A stretch of DNA of 36,814 nt from assembly GCA_017537565.1 (NCBI GenBank), contig JAFYKQ010000108.1:1-36814 (forward strand), read 5' to 3'. This document shows positions 24,659-33,774 of this stretch, piece by piece. This DNA comes from Flavobacteriales bacterium (lineage in GTDB: Bacteria; Bacteroidota; Bacteroidia; Flavobacteriales; UBA1820). Under the pieces are notes generated by a model. That model saw only the letters and a list, made by a program, of their open reading frames with translations. It had not been told where the DNA came from and searched no databases. Within the stretch, counting starts at the first letter, position 1. Each line of letters begins with the position of its first letter. The position numbers were made by a program, and so were the translations under genes.

Positions 24659-25439
24659 ATTTTTCTATGTGAAACGTGTCTCTATCTGCCAAGAAACCAT
24701 ATTTGGAGCGTATGTTTTCTATGCGTGAGGCATTGAGAGTAGCACATAGTATTTTTTCTGTGTCCTCTCCATAATCCAGTGCTTTCCCCAGCGGAGTATA
24801 TATGACACTATGTCCCGTATGAACAGAACCCAGAGCATCTACTCCTACGCGATTGACTCCTACTACATATGCCATATTTTCTATGGCACGGGCTTTGAGT
24901 AATGTATCCCAAGCGGCTATACGGCTATCGGGCCAGTTGGCTACACATAGCAGTAGGTCATAGTCGGTATCGTTACGGCTCCATACATGAAAACGTAGGT
25001 CATAGCATACTATGGGCATTATCTTCCAACCTTTTAACTCCCATAGACGTCTCTCCTTACCTCCACTTATATGACGGCCTTCGCTACCATAGGAGAACAG
25101 GTGGCGTTTGTCGTAATGTTGTACACGTCCATTTTCATCTACTAGATAGAAACGGTTGTATCTATTTGCATCTATATCTACTATCACACTGCCACATATA
25201 GCGGTCTGGCACTCGCGAGCCTTGCGTATGAGAAAATCCAACACTTGGCCACCGTCTTTCTGTGAGAGATGAGGTGATGTTGAGGCAAATCCCGTTGCAA
25301 ATGTTTCTGGGAGTACCCATAGGTCTGCCTCGCCTGCTGTGATAATCTTATCTAGATGTTCTATATTGGCATCTATGTCCCCTGCCGAGATGTCTATTTG
25401 TACGGCACGTATGTCGAGTAATTCTTGTTTTTCTTCCAT
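24657..25439 (-). CDS. nitrilase-superfamily amidase (omega-amidase-like)
   Basis: The 260-residue carbon-nitrogen hydrolase has the catalytic triad: Glu45 in LPETFATGF, Lys111 in YDKRHLFSYGSE and Cys145 in VCYDLRF. YDKRHLFS and CYDLRFHVWSRN are the pattern of the YafV/omega-amidase branch, which hydrolyses 2-oxoglutaramate or 2-oxosuccinamate to the 2-oxoacid and ammonia, a repair role for transaminase by-products. It is cytoplasmic. It is a single gene; the upstream 156 bases to maeB contain a divergent promoter. Confidence 0.88.
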   Translation of the reverse strand: MEEKQELLDIRAVQIDISAGDIDANIEHLDKIITAGEADLWVLPETFATGFASTSPHLSQKDGGQVLDFLIRKARECQTAICGSVIVDIDANRYNRFYLVDENGRVQHYDKRHLFSYGSEGRHISGGKERRLWELKGWKIMPIVCYDLRFHVWSRNDTDYDLLLCVANWPDSRIAAWDTLLKARAIENMAYVVGVNRVGVDALGSVHTGHSVIYTPLGKALDYGEDTEKILCATLNASRIENIRSKYGFLADRDTFHIEK

Positions 25440-25509
25440 ACCACAAAAGTATTTTATAAAATGTTAATGTGGGAGAAAAAGAGGTTTTTTATTTTAAAAA
25501 TAGAATAAC

Positions 25510-25517
25510 TAAATTTG
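25510..25517 (+). promoter_or_regulatory. -7 box of the malic enzyme gene
   Basis: TAAATTTG is a full match. A T-run (25485-25490) stands at the -33 place without a G. Predicted leader is about 73 bases. Confidence 0.5.
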
Positions 25518-25596
25518 CCAAACTCTAAAAAATAAAAGTTGTAACCCGCTTCTTGGATTCTTTTTTATGAACCAAGGATTTTAAATATGAAAAATT

Positions 25597-27879
25597 ATGA
25601 GTAAAAAAGATGATGCCCTGCTCTACCATAGTGATGGTCGTCCAGGAAAAATACAGGTAGTCCCTACCAAATCACACAGCACACAACGCGACCTTTCGTT
25701 GGCATATTCTCCCGGTGTAGCCGAACCTTGCCTAGAGATAGAAAAAAATCCCGATGACGCTTACCGCTACACAGCCAAAGGAAACCTAGTGGCTGTAATA
25801 TCAAACGGTACGGCAGTGTTGGGACTGGGAAATATAGGAGCATTGGCAGGTAAGCCTGTTATGGAGGGAAAAGGTCTTCTCTTCAAGATATTTGCAGATA
25901 TAGACGTGTTTGATATAGAGGTGGACGCGACCAATGTGGATAGATTTATAGACACGGTCAAGGCTATAGCTCCTACTTTTGGTGGTATAAATCTGGAAGA
26001 CATTAAAGCTCCCGAAGCCTTTGAGATAGAACGCCGTCTTATAGATGAACTGGATATACCTGTTATGCACGATGACCAACACGGTACTGCTGTGATATCT
26101 GGAGCGGCACTGGTAAATGCTGTGGATATAGTGGGTAAAAAGATGGACGAGGTACGTATGGTGGTAAACGGAGCAGGAGCTGCCGCTATTTCCTGCAGTA
26201 GAATATACCGTATGCTGGGTGTCAAGGCCGAAAATATCATAATGTGTGATAGTAAAGGTGTAATCAATACTCGTCGCACGGGACTTACTGCCGAAAAACA
26301 AGAATTTGTAAGGGATACGCCATATGATACACTGGAAGAGGCTGTAAAAGGAGCCGATGTATTTGTGGGGCTATCCAAAGGTGATGTCCTCACGCCAGAA
26401 ATGCTTCTGTCGATGGCCGAAAATCCTATAGTGTTTGCCTTGGCCAATCCTACGCCCGAGATAGATTATAACCTGGCTGTATCTACTCGCCCAGATGTTA
26501 TAATGGCCACAGGACGTTCAGATACGCCCAACCAGATAAATAACGTGCTGGGCTTCCCATATATATTCCGTGGAGCACTTGACGTGCGCGCTACCAAGAT
26601 TAACGAAGCAATGAAGATAGCTGCTGTACACGCCATAGCCGACCTAGCACGTCGTTCTGTGCCAGAACAGGTTCTTATGGCATATAATACCACCAGTCTT
26701 ACATTTGGTCGTAATTATATCATTCCAAAACCGTTTGATGGACGTCTTATAGCGGCTGTTGCTCCAGCTGTGGCTCGTGCTGCTATGGAGAGTGGTGTTG
26801 CTCGAGCACCTATCACAGACTGGACGGCATATGAGGAATCCCTTACCGAACGTATGACACATCAGCCAAAGCTTATGCGTCTGTTACAGAACCGTGCTGC
26901 TCTTTCTCCAAAACGTGTCATCTTCCCCGAAGCCAACCGTATGAATGTCCTACGTGCGGCATATATAGCATATGAGGAAGGTTCGGCTATACCTATTCTT
27001 ATGGGTAACCGTGAACGTCTAGAGGTGATGATGAAAGAGAACGATATGAATATGGACGTAGAGATAATAGACACTCGTTCACCCGAGACACGTCCTATGG
27101 TAGAACGTTTTGCACAGATATATTGGCAGGAACACCAACGCAAGGGTATAACGTGGTATGATGCTACGCGTACTATGACACGTCGTGATTTCTTTGGAGC
27201 GATGATGTTGCACGAGGGTATGGCCGATGCTATGGTCAATGGTTATTCCAAGAACCTTTCTACGGCATCAGAACCGTTGTTTACTGTAATAGGAGCAGCA
27301 CCAGAGGCAGGTGTTATGGCTACGGTGAATATAGTCAATTCACATCGTGGGCCTATCTTCCTGGCCGATACTACGGTAAATAGCTCGCCTAGTGATGAAC
27401 AACTGGAGAGCATCATACTGCAAGTTACAGAATTGGTAAAAAGTCTGGGTATAGAACCTCGTGTGGCACTGGTAGCCAATTCAGATTTTGGTAGCCGTCC
27501 TACACAGGAAGCCTCCAAGATGGCTCGTGTGGCAGCATATATGAGAGAACATTATCCAGATATGGTGATAGATGGAGAGATGCAGCCAGAATATGCATTG
27601 GACGGTGAACTGCTTGCAGAAAGATTCCCATTCTCTACACTGGCAGGAAAGGGTGGAGCCAATGTTCTTATCTACCCTGGTAAAGATGCTGCCAATCTCT
27701 CATATAAGCTGCTTAAAGCGGCCGATTCGGCTTCGGTGGCGGTAGGACCTATCGTGGTAGGACTTAACAAGGCTGCACATCTGCTGTATTCGGGTGCGAC
27801 GACAGAAGAAATTCTCAATATGGTATATGTAGCTGTAACCGATGCACAGATGAGAGAAGGAAACGTTACGATGAAATAA
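25597..27879 (+). CDS. maeB: NADP-dependent malic enzyme fused to a phosphotransacetylase-like domain
   Basis: The 760-residue protein decarboxylates malate to pyruvate with reduction of NAD(P)+. The malic domain is first (residues 1-about 425): YSPGVAEPC, GLGNIGALAGKPVMEGK, EDIKAPEAFEIERRL and MHDDQHGTAVI, then the nucleotide fold VVNGAGAAAISCSRI and the ATGRSDTPNQINNVLGFPYIFRGALD segment. Residues about 430-760 are a phosphate acetyl/butyryltransferase-like domain (KRVIFPEANRMNVLRAA, and LLAERFPFSTLAGKGGANVLIYP), which in MaeB proteins is usually regulatory, sensing acetyl-CoA. Length and order are normal for MaeB. It is monocistronic, ending in a strong terminator. Confidence 0.95.
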   Translation: MSKKDDALLYHSDGRPGKIQVVPTKSHSTQRDLSLAYSPGVAEPCLEIEKNPDDAYRYTAKGNLVAVISNGTAVLGLGNIGALAGKPVMEGKGLLFKIFADIDVFDIEVDATNVDRFIDTVKAIAPTFGGINLEDIKAPEAFEIERRLIDELDIPVMHDDQHGTAVISGAALVNAVDIVGKKMDEVRMVVNGAGAAAISCSRIYRMLGVKAENIIMCDSKGVINTRRTGLTAEKQEFVRDTPYDTLEEAVKGADVFVGLSKGDVLTPEMLLSMAENPIVFALANPTPEIDYNLAVSTRPDVIMATGRSDTPNQINNVLGFPYIFRGALDVRATKINEAMKIAAVHAIADLARRSVPEQVLMAYNTTSLTFGRNYIIPKPFDGRLIAAVAPAVARAAMESGVARAPITDWTAYEESLTERMTHQPKLMRLLQNRAALSPKRVIFPEANRMNVLRAAYIAYEEGSAIPILMGNRERLEVMMKENDMNMDVEIIDTRSPETRPMVERFAQIYWQEHQRKGITWYDATRTMTRRDFFGAMMLHEGMADAMVNGYSKNLSTASEPLFTVIGAAPEAGVMATVNIVNSHRGPIFLADTTVNSSPSDEQLESIILQVTELVKSLGIEPRVALVANSDFGSRPTQEASKMARVAAYMREHYPDMVIDGEMQPEYALDGELLAERFPFSTLAGKGGANVLIYPGKDAANLSYKLLKAADSASVAVGPIVVGLNKAAHLLYSGATTEEILNMVYVAVTDAQMREGNVTMK

Positions 27880-27901
27880 TTTAATAGCTTTGATGATGGA
27901 T

Positions 27902-27936
27902 AAAAAGGGCTTACCCAGCGGGCAAGCCCTTTTTTT
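27902..27936 (+). terminator. intrinsic terminator after maeB
   Basis: AAAAAGGGCTT (27902-27912) pairs with 27924-27934, extended by CCC/GGG after one A-C mismatch with an AGC loop, followed by T residues to 27936. Confidence 0.9.
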
Positions 27937-28002
27937 GTGCCAAAAATTGCCTGTAAAAATGTTTTTTACCATAAAAAAGGTGTAAAACCCATAGATAGTG
28001 CG

Positions 28003-28010
28003 TATATTTG
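28003..28010 (+). promoter_or_regulatory. -7 box of coaX
   Basis: TATATTTG is a full match 27 bases before the chosen GTG start. The -33 site is not clear. Confidence 0.55.
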
Positions 28011-28037
28011 CCCCTTGAAACCATAGTCAAATATAGC

Positions 28038-28778
28038 GTGGATATAGTCATAGATGCAGGTAATACCAAAGTAAAACTGGGCGTATGGGAAAATGACGTC
28101 TTGGAGAGGATTGTATCCATATCTTATGATGAGGTTCATACGGCATTGAGGGAGTTTTGCAAGTCAAATGATGTACGATATGCCATAGTGTGCAGTGTAG
28201 GGCCTATGGTAGACTGGGAACGCCTAATAGTTTGCAAAAAGATGTTAAAGTTATCTGTAAAACTGCCTTTGGGTATAAGTAATGCAGATACTATGCCTGC
28301 CGAAGTAGGTGAAGACCGTATAGCAGTGGTAGCTGGTACGGCACTTTCATATCCGGGACAGGCGGCACTTATAATAGATGCCGGCACTTGTGTCACGTAT
28401 GATTTTATAGATGGTGAAGGTGTCTTTACGTGTGGAAATATATCTCCAGGCCTGCAAATGAGGCTCAATGCTATGCATCATTATACATCGGCATTGCCAC
28501 AGCTTACATATGCTACGCCTGTGGGAGATAGTTCCATTAACCGTGTTACGACACCTACCTGTATGCGTGGTGGGGCGATAGACGGTCTGGTGGGAGAGAT
28601 AGAATACATAATATCATTATATAAAGAAAAACACAGAGATTTTAAGATAATCTTAACCGGAGGAGATACAGAGCATTTGGCAGAAAGATTAAAATGTCCC
28701 ATCTTTGCAAGACCCAATTATCTATTGGAATCTCTATACACAATATTGAAACACAATATCAAAATATGCGAAAGTTAA
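28038..28778 (+). CDS. coaX: type III pantothenate kinase
   Basis: CoaX phosphorylates pantothenate, the first step of CoA synthesis. It belongs to the ASKHA fold and is not inhibited by CoA, unlike type I CoaA. I choose the GTG at 28038, which gives the family's normal first residues MDIVIDAGNTKVKLGVW; the in-frame TTG at 28008 lies inside the -7 promoter box. Length is then 246 residues. Landmarks: DAGNT (6-10), VGEDRIAVVAGTALSYPG, ALIIDAGTCVTYDFID, GNISPGLQMRLNAMHHYTSALP and TGGDTEHL near the end. Its last 13 bases overlap the next gene, so the two are translationally linked. Confidence 0.93.
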   Translation: MDIVIDAGNTKVKLGVWENDVLERIVSISYDEVHTALREFCKSNDVRYAIVCSVGPMVDWERLIVCKKMLKLSVKLPLGISNADTMPAEVGEDRIAVVAGTALSYPGQAALIIDAGTCVTYDFIDGEGVFTCGNISPGLQMRLNAMHHYTSALPQLTYATPVGDSSINRVTTPTCMRGGAIDGLVGEIEYIISLYKEKHRDFKIILTGGDTEHLAERLKCPIFARPNYLLESLYTILKHNIKICES

Positions 28779-30067
28779 TAATAGTCTTATTGGCTATCTT
28801 TTCATTGGAAGTGGTGGCACAGAGCACCACAGATACATATAACACGATGTCTCCATACTCGATATTTGGTGTGGGACGTTTGAGTTTTGACGGTACGTTG
28901 GAGACGCGTTCTATGGCGGGAGCAGGAACGGCATATACTATGCCAGGACTGGTAAATACGGTAAACCCAGCGTCACTTTCCAAACTTAAACAGACGGTTT
29001 ATACGGTAGGTGCCGAATATGAGCACGTTATATATGATGCTGGACGTATGCGTAACACGACAAATGATGTTAGATTTAACTATCTTATATTTTCGGTTCC
29101 ATTGAGTGGTAAGGCTGCCATACAGGTAGGTATAGCTCCATATACGGTGATGGGATATACGGTGTATTCTTATGACTCGCTACTGGTAGATGGTGCGCTT
29201 AAAGGTTCGCTGGATTACTATACGGGTAACGGAGGTCTTAATATGGGATTTGCATCATTTGGTATAGAGGCTATAAAGAATTTGAGTATAGGTGTATCGG
29301 CTGCATACCTGTATGGAGAGACCAAACGCTCTACATATAATTATCTGGAAGATCGTCTTACAAACACCAAAATCCAGTATACAGACTGGATGCGTGGCGC
29401 CAAATTTAAGTTTGGTGTGAACTATAATACGGCGCTTAAAGATAATATAAGACTGTATCTGGGAGCAACGTATGAATTTACGGCTGGTATGAAAAATGAC
29501 CGTGAATATATGAGATATACGGTGGTTAACTATGACGAGATGTATGACGAAAACAACCCACAGAACTATCGAGAGAAAAACGAATATTCTTTCTCGTTGC
29601 CTACTACGATAACGGCAGGTGTGGGTGTAGGAAATGTGCAGCGTTGGTATGTAGGGCTGGAAGGTAAATACACCGAGGCACCAGACTGGAAAAACGTGGA
29701 TTTCATACGTAGCGAGGCTACATATAAATCGGGTATGCGTGTGGCATTGGGTGGACACTATCAGCCAAATATGAACTCTACCAACTCTTACTGGGCACGC
29801 ATACGTTATATGGCAGGTTTGTATTATGCTTCAGAGACATTTGAGGTGAAAGGACACGAAGTGAAAGATATGGGTGTGACACTGGGTGCTACACTGCCAT
29901 TTACCAAAGTGGAATCACAGACGATGGCTATTTCAAACTTTAATATATATGTCAATGCAGGTAATCTGGGCAAAAGCACAGATGGTCTTATAAGCGAAGG
30001 CTATATAAAGCTTGGAATTTCATTCACTCTTAATGATAGATGGTTCTTGAAACATAAATATTATTAG
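28766..30067 (+). CDS. outer-membrane beta-barrel protein (FadL-like fold)
   Basis: The 433-residue protein has a signal peptide (MRKLIIVLLAIFSLEVVAQ). The ATG at 28766 is chosen for that reason; the frame stays open upstream inside coaX. The mature N-terminus MSPYSIFGVGRLSFDGTLETRSMAGAGTAY and NPASLSKL resemble Bacteroidota barrel proteins distantly related to FadL/OmpP1, and the rest alternates short aromatic-rich strands (YTVGAEYEHVIYD, FNYLIFSVPL, LYLGATYEFTAG), ending LNDRWFLKHKYY with a terminal aromatic typical of barrel proteins. The ligand is unknown. It is second in a conserved series after coaX. Confidence 0.85.
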   Translation: MRKLIIVLLAIFSLEVVAQSTTDTYNTMSPYSIFGVGRLSFDGTLETRSMAGAGTAYTMPGLVNTVNPASLSKLKQTVYTVGAEYEHVIYDAGRMRNTTNDVRFNYLIFSVPLSGKAAIQVGIAPYTVMGYTVYSYDSLLVDGALKGSLDYYTGNGGLNMGFASFGIEAIKNLSIGVSAAYLYGETKRSTYNYLEDRLTNTKIQYTDWMRGAKFKFGVNYNTALKDNIRLYLGATYEFTAGMKNDREYMRYTVVNYDEMYDENNPQNYREKNEYSFSLPTTITAGVGVGNVQRWYVGLEGKYTEAPDWKNVDFIRSEATYKSGMRVALGGHYQPNMNSTNSYWARIRYMAGLYYASETFEVKGHEVKDMGVTLGATLPFTKVESQTMAISNFNIYVNAGNLGKSTDGLISEGYIKLGISFTLNDRWFLKHKYY

Positions 30068-30075
30068 TATATTTG
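30047..30075 (+). promoter_or_regulatory. promoter of the TPR protein gene
   Basis: TTG (30047-30049) and TATATTTG (30068-30075) are 18 bases apart. The -33 part lies within the 3' end of the barrel-protein gene. Leader about 35 bases. It suggests extra transcription of the downstream genes. Confidence 0.65.
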
Positions 30076-30114
30076 CAAAAAATTTAGCTCACATTAATCC
30101 CAACATTATATAAG

Positions 30115-31527
30115 ATGAAAAAATTAGCTTTATTGCTCCTAGGTGGACTTTTCACTATGATGTACACTCCTGCATATGCACAGGAAGAAGTGGTGGAAGA
30201 AGGTCCTTCAGAATGCGAAACAAAACTTTCTATGTACTTTGAGTACTACAAGGCCAAAAACTTTAAAGATGCCTATCCAGAATGGCTTTATCTGTACAAA
30301 AACTGTGCAGACCTACAACCTATACACTTCCAGTATGGAGCCAAGATGATAGAATCTTTTATCCCAGAGGCTGTTAAAACAGATGCAGCCAAGGCAGATG
30401 AATACAAAAAACTTCTTATGGAGGTTTACAACACTAGCCTAGAAAGATTCCCAGACTACCGTCCAGGTTATACAAAGGGGCTTAAAGCACAGGCTATGTT
30501 GAGATTCAGAATAGGAACTCCACAGGAAGCTATTGCTCTTATAAAAGAAGTTATAGCTCACTCAAATGCTCGTATAGAGAATGGAGAAAACCTAGACGCT
30601 GTTATCCTTGATTACTACTTCAAGACAGCGATGAATCTATATGATGCCAAAGTTTACTCTATAAGCGAGATGTTTGATATGTATGAAGAAATATCAGACG
30701 TGCTGGCTATAAGCCACGACGCTCTTTCTATCGAGTATAACAACTTGACATCAGACTCTACACGTCAATACACTCCAAAGGAGGCAAGTCGTGTACGTAA
30801 CCTAGAAGCTCTTATCAAGAACAACGAAATCGTTACAGCCAATATGGAAGCACGTATACGTCCTATCGCTACTTGCGAGATGTTGACAAAGGTGCTTTCA
30901 GAAGACTTTGAAGCCAATAAGACAGATAAAGAATGGTTGCGTAAATCATCAGGTCTTCTTCAGAACAAAGAGTGCTTTACTACTCCTATATATATGAAGA
31001 TATCTGAAGCATACTATGCGCTGGATCCTAATGCTCGTGCAGCTCGTGGTCTTGCACAGATGGCATACTCTAAAAACGACTTCTCAAAAGCGGCAGACTA
31101 CTTTAAGGCTGCAGCAGAACTTTCTACAACACCAGCAGATAAGGCTCGTAACTATATGAACCTGGCCAACTGTCATTACAAGATGGGACAGAAGGCTGCT
31201 GCTCGTAGTGCTGCACAGTCTGCACTGGCTATAGACCCTAAAATGGGTGAGGCTTGGTTGTTGATAGGTTCTATGTATGCTGCAAGTTCTGATGCGTGTG
31301 GTAGCAGCGAATTTGAAAAACGTGCGGTTCACTATGCAGCGATAGAGATGTTCCGTAAGGCTCTATCTTCTTCAAATCCAAAAGTTGTAGATGCAGCTCG
31401 TAAATCATTGGCTTCGTCATCGGCTATGGCTCCAGACCGTACAATGATATTCCAACAGGGTATGGCAGGTAAAACACTGCACATAGGTTGCTGGATAAAC
31501 ACTACTGTTACTATCCCATCTCTATAA
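30115..31527 (+). CDS. secreted TPR-repeat protein
   Basis: The 470-residue protein has a signal peptide (MKKLALLLLGGLFTMMYTPAYAQ). It is almost wholly helical. TPR-like pairs occur at about 38-60 (YYKAKNFKDAYPEWLYLYKNC), 125-150 (RIGTPQEAIALIKEVIAHS) and most clearly 320-395 (YSKNDFSKAADYFKAAAEL, then ARNYMNLANCHYKMGQKAAARSAAQSALAIDPKMGEAWLLIGSMY). It probably acts as a periplasmic scaffold. Codon use is richer in C-ending and optimal codons than its neighbours (AAC, TTC, CCA), suggesting high expression, in line with its own promoter. It is a conserved neighbour of the barrel protein in Bacteroidota. Partner unknown. Confidence 0.85.
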   Translation: MKKLALLLLGGLFTMMYTPAYAQEEVVEEGPSECETKLSMYFEYYKAKNFKDAYPEWLYLYKNCADLQPIHFQYGAKMIESFIPEAVKTDAAKADEYKKLLMEVYNTSLERFPDYRPGYTKGLKAQAMLRFRIGTPQEAIALIKEVIAHSNARIENGENLDAVILDYYFKTAMNLYDAKVYSISEMFDMYEEISDVLAISHDALSIEYNNLTSDSTRQYTPKEASRVRNLEALIKNNEIVTANMEARIRPIATCEMLTKVLSEDFEANKTDKEWLRKSSGLLQNKECFTTPIYMKISEAYYALDPNARAARGLAQMAYSKNDFSKAADYFKAAAELSTTPADKARNYMNLANCHYKMGQKAAARSAAQSALAIDPKMGEAWLLIGSMYAASSDACGSSEFEKRAVHYAAIEMFRKALSSSNPKVVDAARKSLASSSAMAPDRTMIFQQGMAGKTLHIGCWINTTVTIPSL

Positions 31528-31565
31528 TAATTAGTCTGCTTTTATGCAGCTATGACTAGCTACAG

Positions 31566-32399
31566 ATGAGCAAAAGAAAAACATTACATATAGCATATTG
31601 CGTTGCAGCCCTCCTGTGGGCTGCAACGTTTGTTTCGTGTAAAAATGACGAAGCAGAAATAGACCGACTGCTGGAAAATAAAAAATCGATGCCCACGACG
31701 ATAGAAAACTATACGATGGTGAGGGTCGATTCGGGACGTGTGATTATGCGTCTTTCGGCAGGAAAGGTCGTGATAGAAGAATCTCCAGAAGACCCATCGG
31801 TAACCGATAAAAAGGGTAGTGGGGGTATTTCTATCATATCATATAAGAAAGGGACAGATGAAGAAGAGGTAAAACTTACTGCTATGAAGGCAGTGGAGTA
31901 TGGCGTGTCGGGGCTGTCTGAAGCTATAGGTAATGTGATAGTATCTACATCTACGGGAGATTCCATCATCACAGAACGCCTGGTATGGGATAGAGAACAG
32001 CATATTTTTTATACAGATATGTTTGCCCGTATAGTAAAGGACGGTGATGTGATGTTGCCGCGTCGTGGTTTCCGTGCCGATGAGAATTTTGCTTGGTATG
32101 AGATGTTTAACTCATCGGGAGAGATAAGTATAGAGGACTCGTTGTCTAGTTCTTCTTCGTCGTCATCATCGGGAGGAGGATTCAGTTTCCCAGGCTCTCA
32201 ATCGCGTAGAGGTGGCTCGTCCACGTCTGAAACTTGGGGAGCAGGATACACATCTCCTTTCCCTGCCGAACGTGATGATAGTCGTCCGCCTAGATTTGAA
32301 GGTAAAGAAGAAGTGGTGGAAGATGATGGTATACCTTGGCAGGAAGAAATATTGAGAGAAAAGAGAGAGCGAGAGGCAAGGAATAACAACCAAAAATAG
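31566..32399 (+). CDS. lptC: LptC-like LPS export lipoprotein with a long C-terminal tail
   Basis: LptC passes LPS from the LptBFG transporter to the periplasmic LptA bridge. This 277-residue protein has a lipobox (TFVSC, Cys25) instead of the transmembrane anchor of E. coli LptC. The beta-jellyroll part covers about 45-185: IENYTMVRVDSGRVIMRLSAGKVVI, VKLTAMKAVEYG, IGNVIVSTSTGDSIITERLVWDREQHIFYT. Residues 192-277 add a low-complexity tail: a nine-Ser run, a Gly/Ser/Arg stretch, then a charged end (EEVVEDDGIPWQEEILREKRERE). The tail is not part of the LptC fold. The CNNM gene starts three bases after its stop. Confidence 0.82.
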   Translation: MSKRKTLHIAYCVAALLWAATFVSCKNDEAEIDRLLENKKSMPTTIENYTMVRVDSGRVIMRLSAGKVVIEESPEDPSVTDKKGSGGISIISYKKGTDEEEVKLTAMKAVEYGVSGLSEAIGNVIVSTSTGDSIITERLVWDREQHIFYTDMFARIVKDGDVMLPRRGFRADENFAWYEMFNSSGEISIEDSLSSSSSSSSSGGGFSFPGSQSRRGGSSTSETWGAGYTSPFPAERDDSRPPRFEGKEEVVEDDGIPWQEEILREKREREARNNNQK

Positions 32400-32402
32400 T
32401 CT

Positions 32403-33689
32403 ATGGATACAGAAATAATAGCTATAATAGTGTCGTTGCTCTTTTCTGCATTCTTTTCGGGAATGGAGATAGCTTATCTTTCGGCCAATAGGGTACGACT
32501 CTCTATGTTCAAGACAGAAAAGTCTTGGGTGGGCCAGATTATATCTTATCTCTTGGAACGTCCAGACAAATACATAGCCACGATGTTGGTGGGAAATAAC
32601 ATCGCGCTGGTGGTATATGGTTATTTTATGGGCGACCTTATAATAGACTCGATGTATCCACAGTATGCGGGGGTAGAGGAATTGCCGTTTTCGGTGCTAC
32701 TGGTGCAGACTCTTATATCTACTGGTGTGATACTGGTAACGGGAGAGTTTATGCCAAAGACTATATTCCGCGTGTATGCATCGGAAGTGATGGAGATATT
32801 TGCCATACCTGTGTATGTGATATATGTGTTGTTTAATGTTACGGGAATATCTGGCTTTATGCTGTGGATATCAAATACCTTGATCCGTCGTGTCTTTCAT
32901 CGTGATGGTGGAGAAAAAATGGATTTTTCGATAGGGCGTATGGATTTGGGGTATTATATAGAAGAACAGATAGAGCAGATGACTCCTGTGCAGCGTGAAA
33001 AGATAGACAAGGAGATAAACATATTCCGCAATGCATTGGAGTTCCGTGATGTGAAAGCACGTGAATGTATGGTGCCCCGTACAGATATTACGGCATTGGA
33101 CATAAATGCTACGATAGACGAACTAAAAGAAGAATTCATCGCTTCGGGACTATCCAAAATCATAGTTTATAGAGAGACGATAGACAATATATTGGGATAT
33201 GTACATTCGTTTGACCTCTTTAAACCAAGACAGGAATCGCTTAAAGATATGTTGCTGCCGGTGCTTTATGTGCCAGAGAGTATGGCGGTAAATGACCTGC
33301 TTAAAACACTTACACATAAACGTATGAGTGTTGCCATCATACTGGACGAATATGGTGGAACGAGTGGAATGGTAACGGTAGAGGACATTATAGAGGAACT
33401 GCTGGGTGATATAGAAGATGAACACGACAAGGAAACGCTCCTGGAACGTGATTTGGGCGATGGAACATATCTGTTCTCGGCTCGTCAAGAGGTGGATTAT
33501 ATCAATTCAGAATATAATCTGGAACTACCTGAAAGTGAGGAATATGAAACGCTGGGTGGACTTATAACCCATCTTGCCGAACGAATCCCTGCTGCAGATG
33601 AAGAAATAACGGCGGGTAAATATATCCTTACTGTAAAGGAAGCCTCTTCCTCCAAAGTAGATACGGTACACGTCCGTAAAAAACTTTGA
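32403..33689 (+). CDS. CNNM/CorC-family membrane protein (hemolysin-like)
   Basis: The 428-residue inner-membrane protein is of the CNNM type: an N-terminal DUF21 domain with about four membrane segments (5-24, 60-80, 95-115, 130-155) containing FFSGMEIAYLSANRVRL and the P-K of GEFMPKTIF; a CBS pair (about 210-335; ARECMVPRTDITALDINATIDEL and SVAIILDEYGGTSGMVTVEDIIEELLGDI); and a C-terminal CorC_HlyC domain. Relatives transport or regulate Mg2+ or Co2+; the close paralogue GldE works in gliding in Bacteroidota, so assignment to a sub-family stays open. It is in an operon with lptC. Confidence 0.9.
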   Translation: MDTEIIAIIVSLLFSAFFSGMEIAYLSANRVRLSMFKTEKSWVGQIISYLLERPDKYIATMLVGNNIALVVYGYFMGDLIIDSMYPQYAGVEELPFSVLLVQTLISTGVILVTGEFMPKTIFRVYASEVMEIFAIPVYVIYVLFNVTGISGFMLWISNTLIRRVFHRDGGEKMDFSIGRMDLGYYIEEQIEQMTPVQREKIDKEINIFRNALEFRDVKARECMVPRTDITALDINATIDELKEEFIASGLSKIIVYRETIDNILGYVHSFDLFKPRQESLKDMLLPVLYVPESMAVNDLLKTLTHKRMSVAIILDEYGGTSGMVTVEDIIEELLGDIEDEHDKETLLERDLGDGTYLFSARQEVDYINSEYNLELPESEEYETLGGLITHLAERIPAADEEITAGKYILTVKEASSSKVDTVHVRKKL

Positions 33690-33724
33690 AAAAATATGCT
33701 TTTAAGGTTTTTATTTTAAGGGCA

Positions 33725-33739
33725 TTTGTTGTATTTTCG
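33725..33739 (+). promoter_or_regulatory. candidate -7 box of the PPIase gene
   Basis: TATTTTCG (33732-33739) has one mismatch to TAnnTTTG and lies 36 bases before the ATG, in an 85-base gap after the CNNM gene. No certain -33 site. Confidence 0.35.
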
Positions 33740-33774
33740 CAAATCCAAAAATAAGTAATAAAACTTAATATATA

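Noticed and set aside
25767-26447. Minus-strand 226-codon open frame inside maeB
   Set aside because: Its Ser/Ile/Thr-rich translation mirrors the host gene's codon bias (GAT/ATA/GGT); no motif and no promoter.
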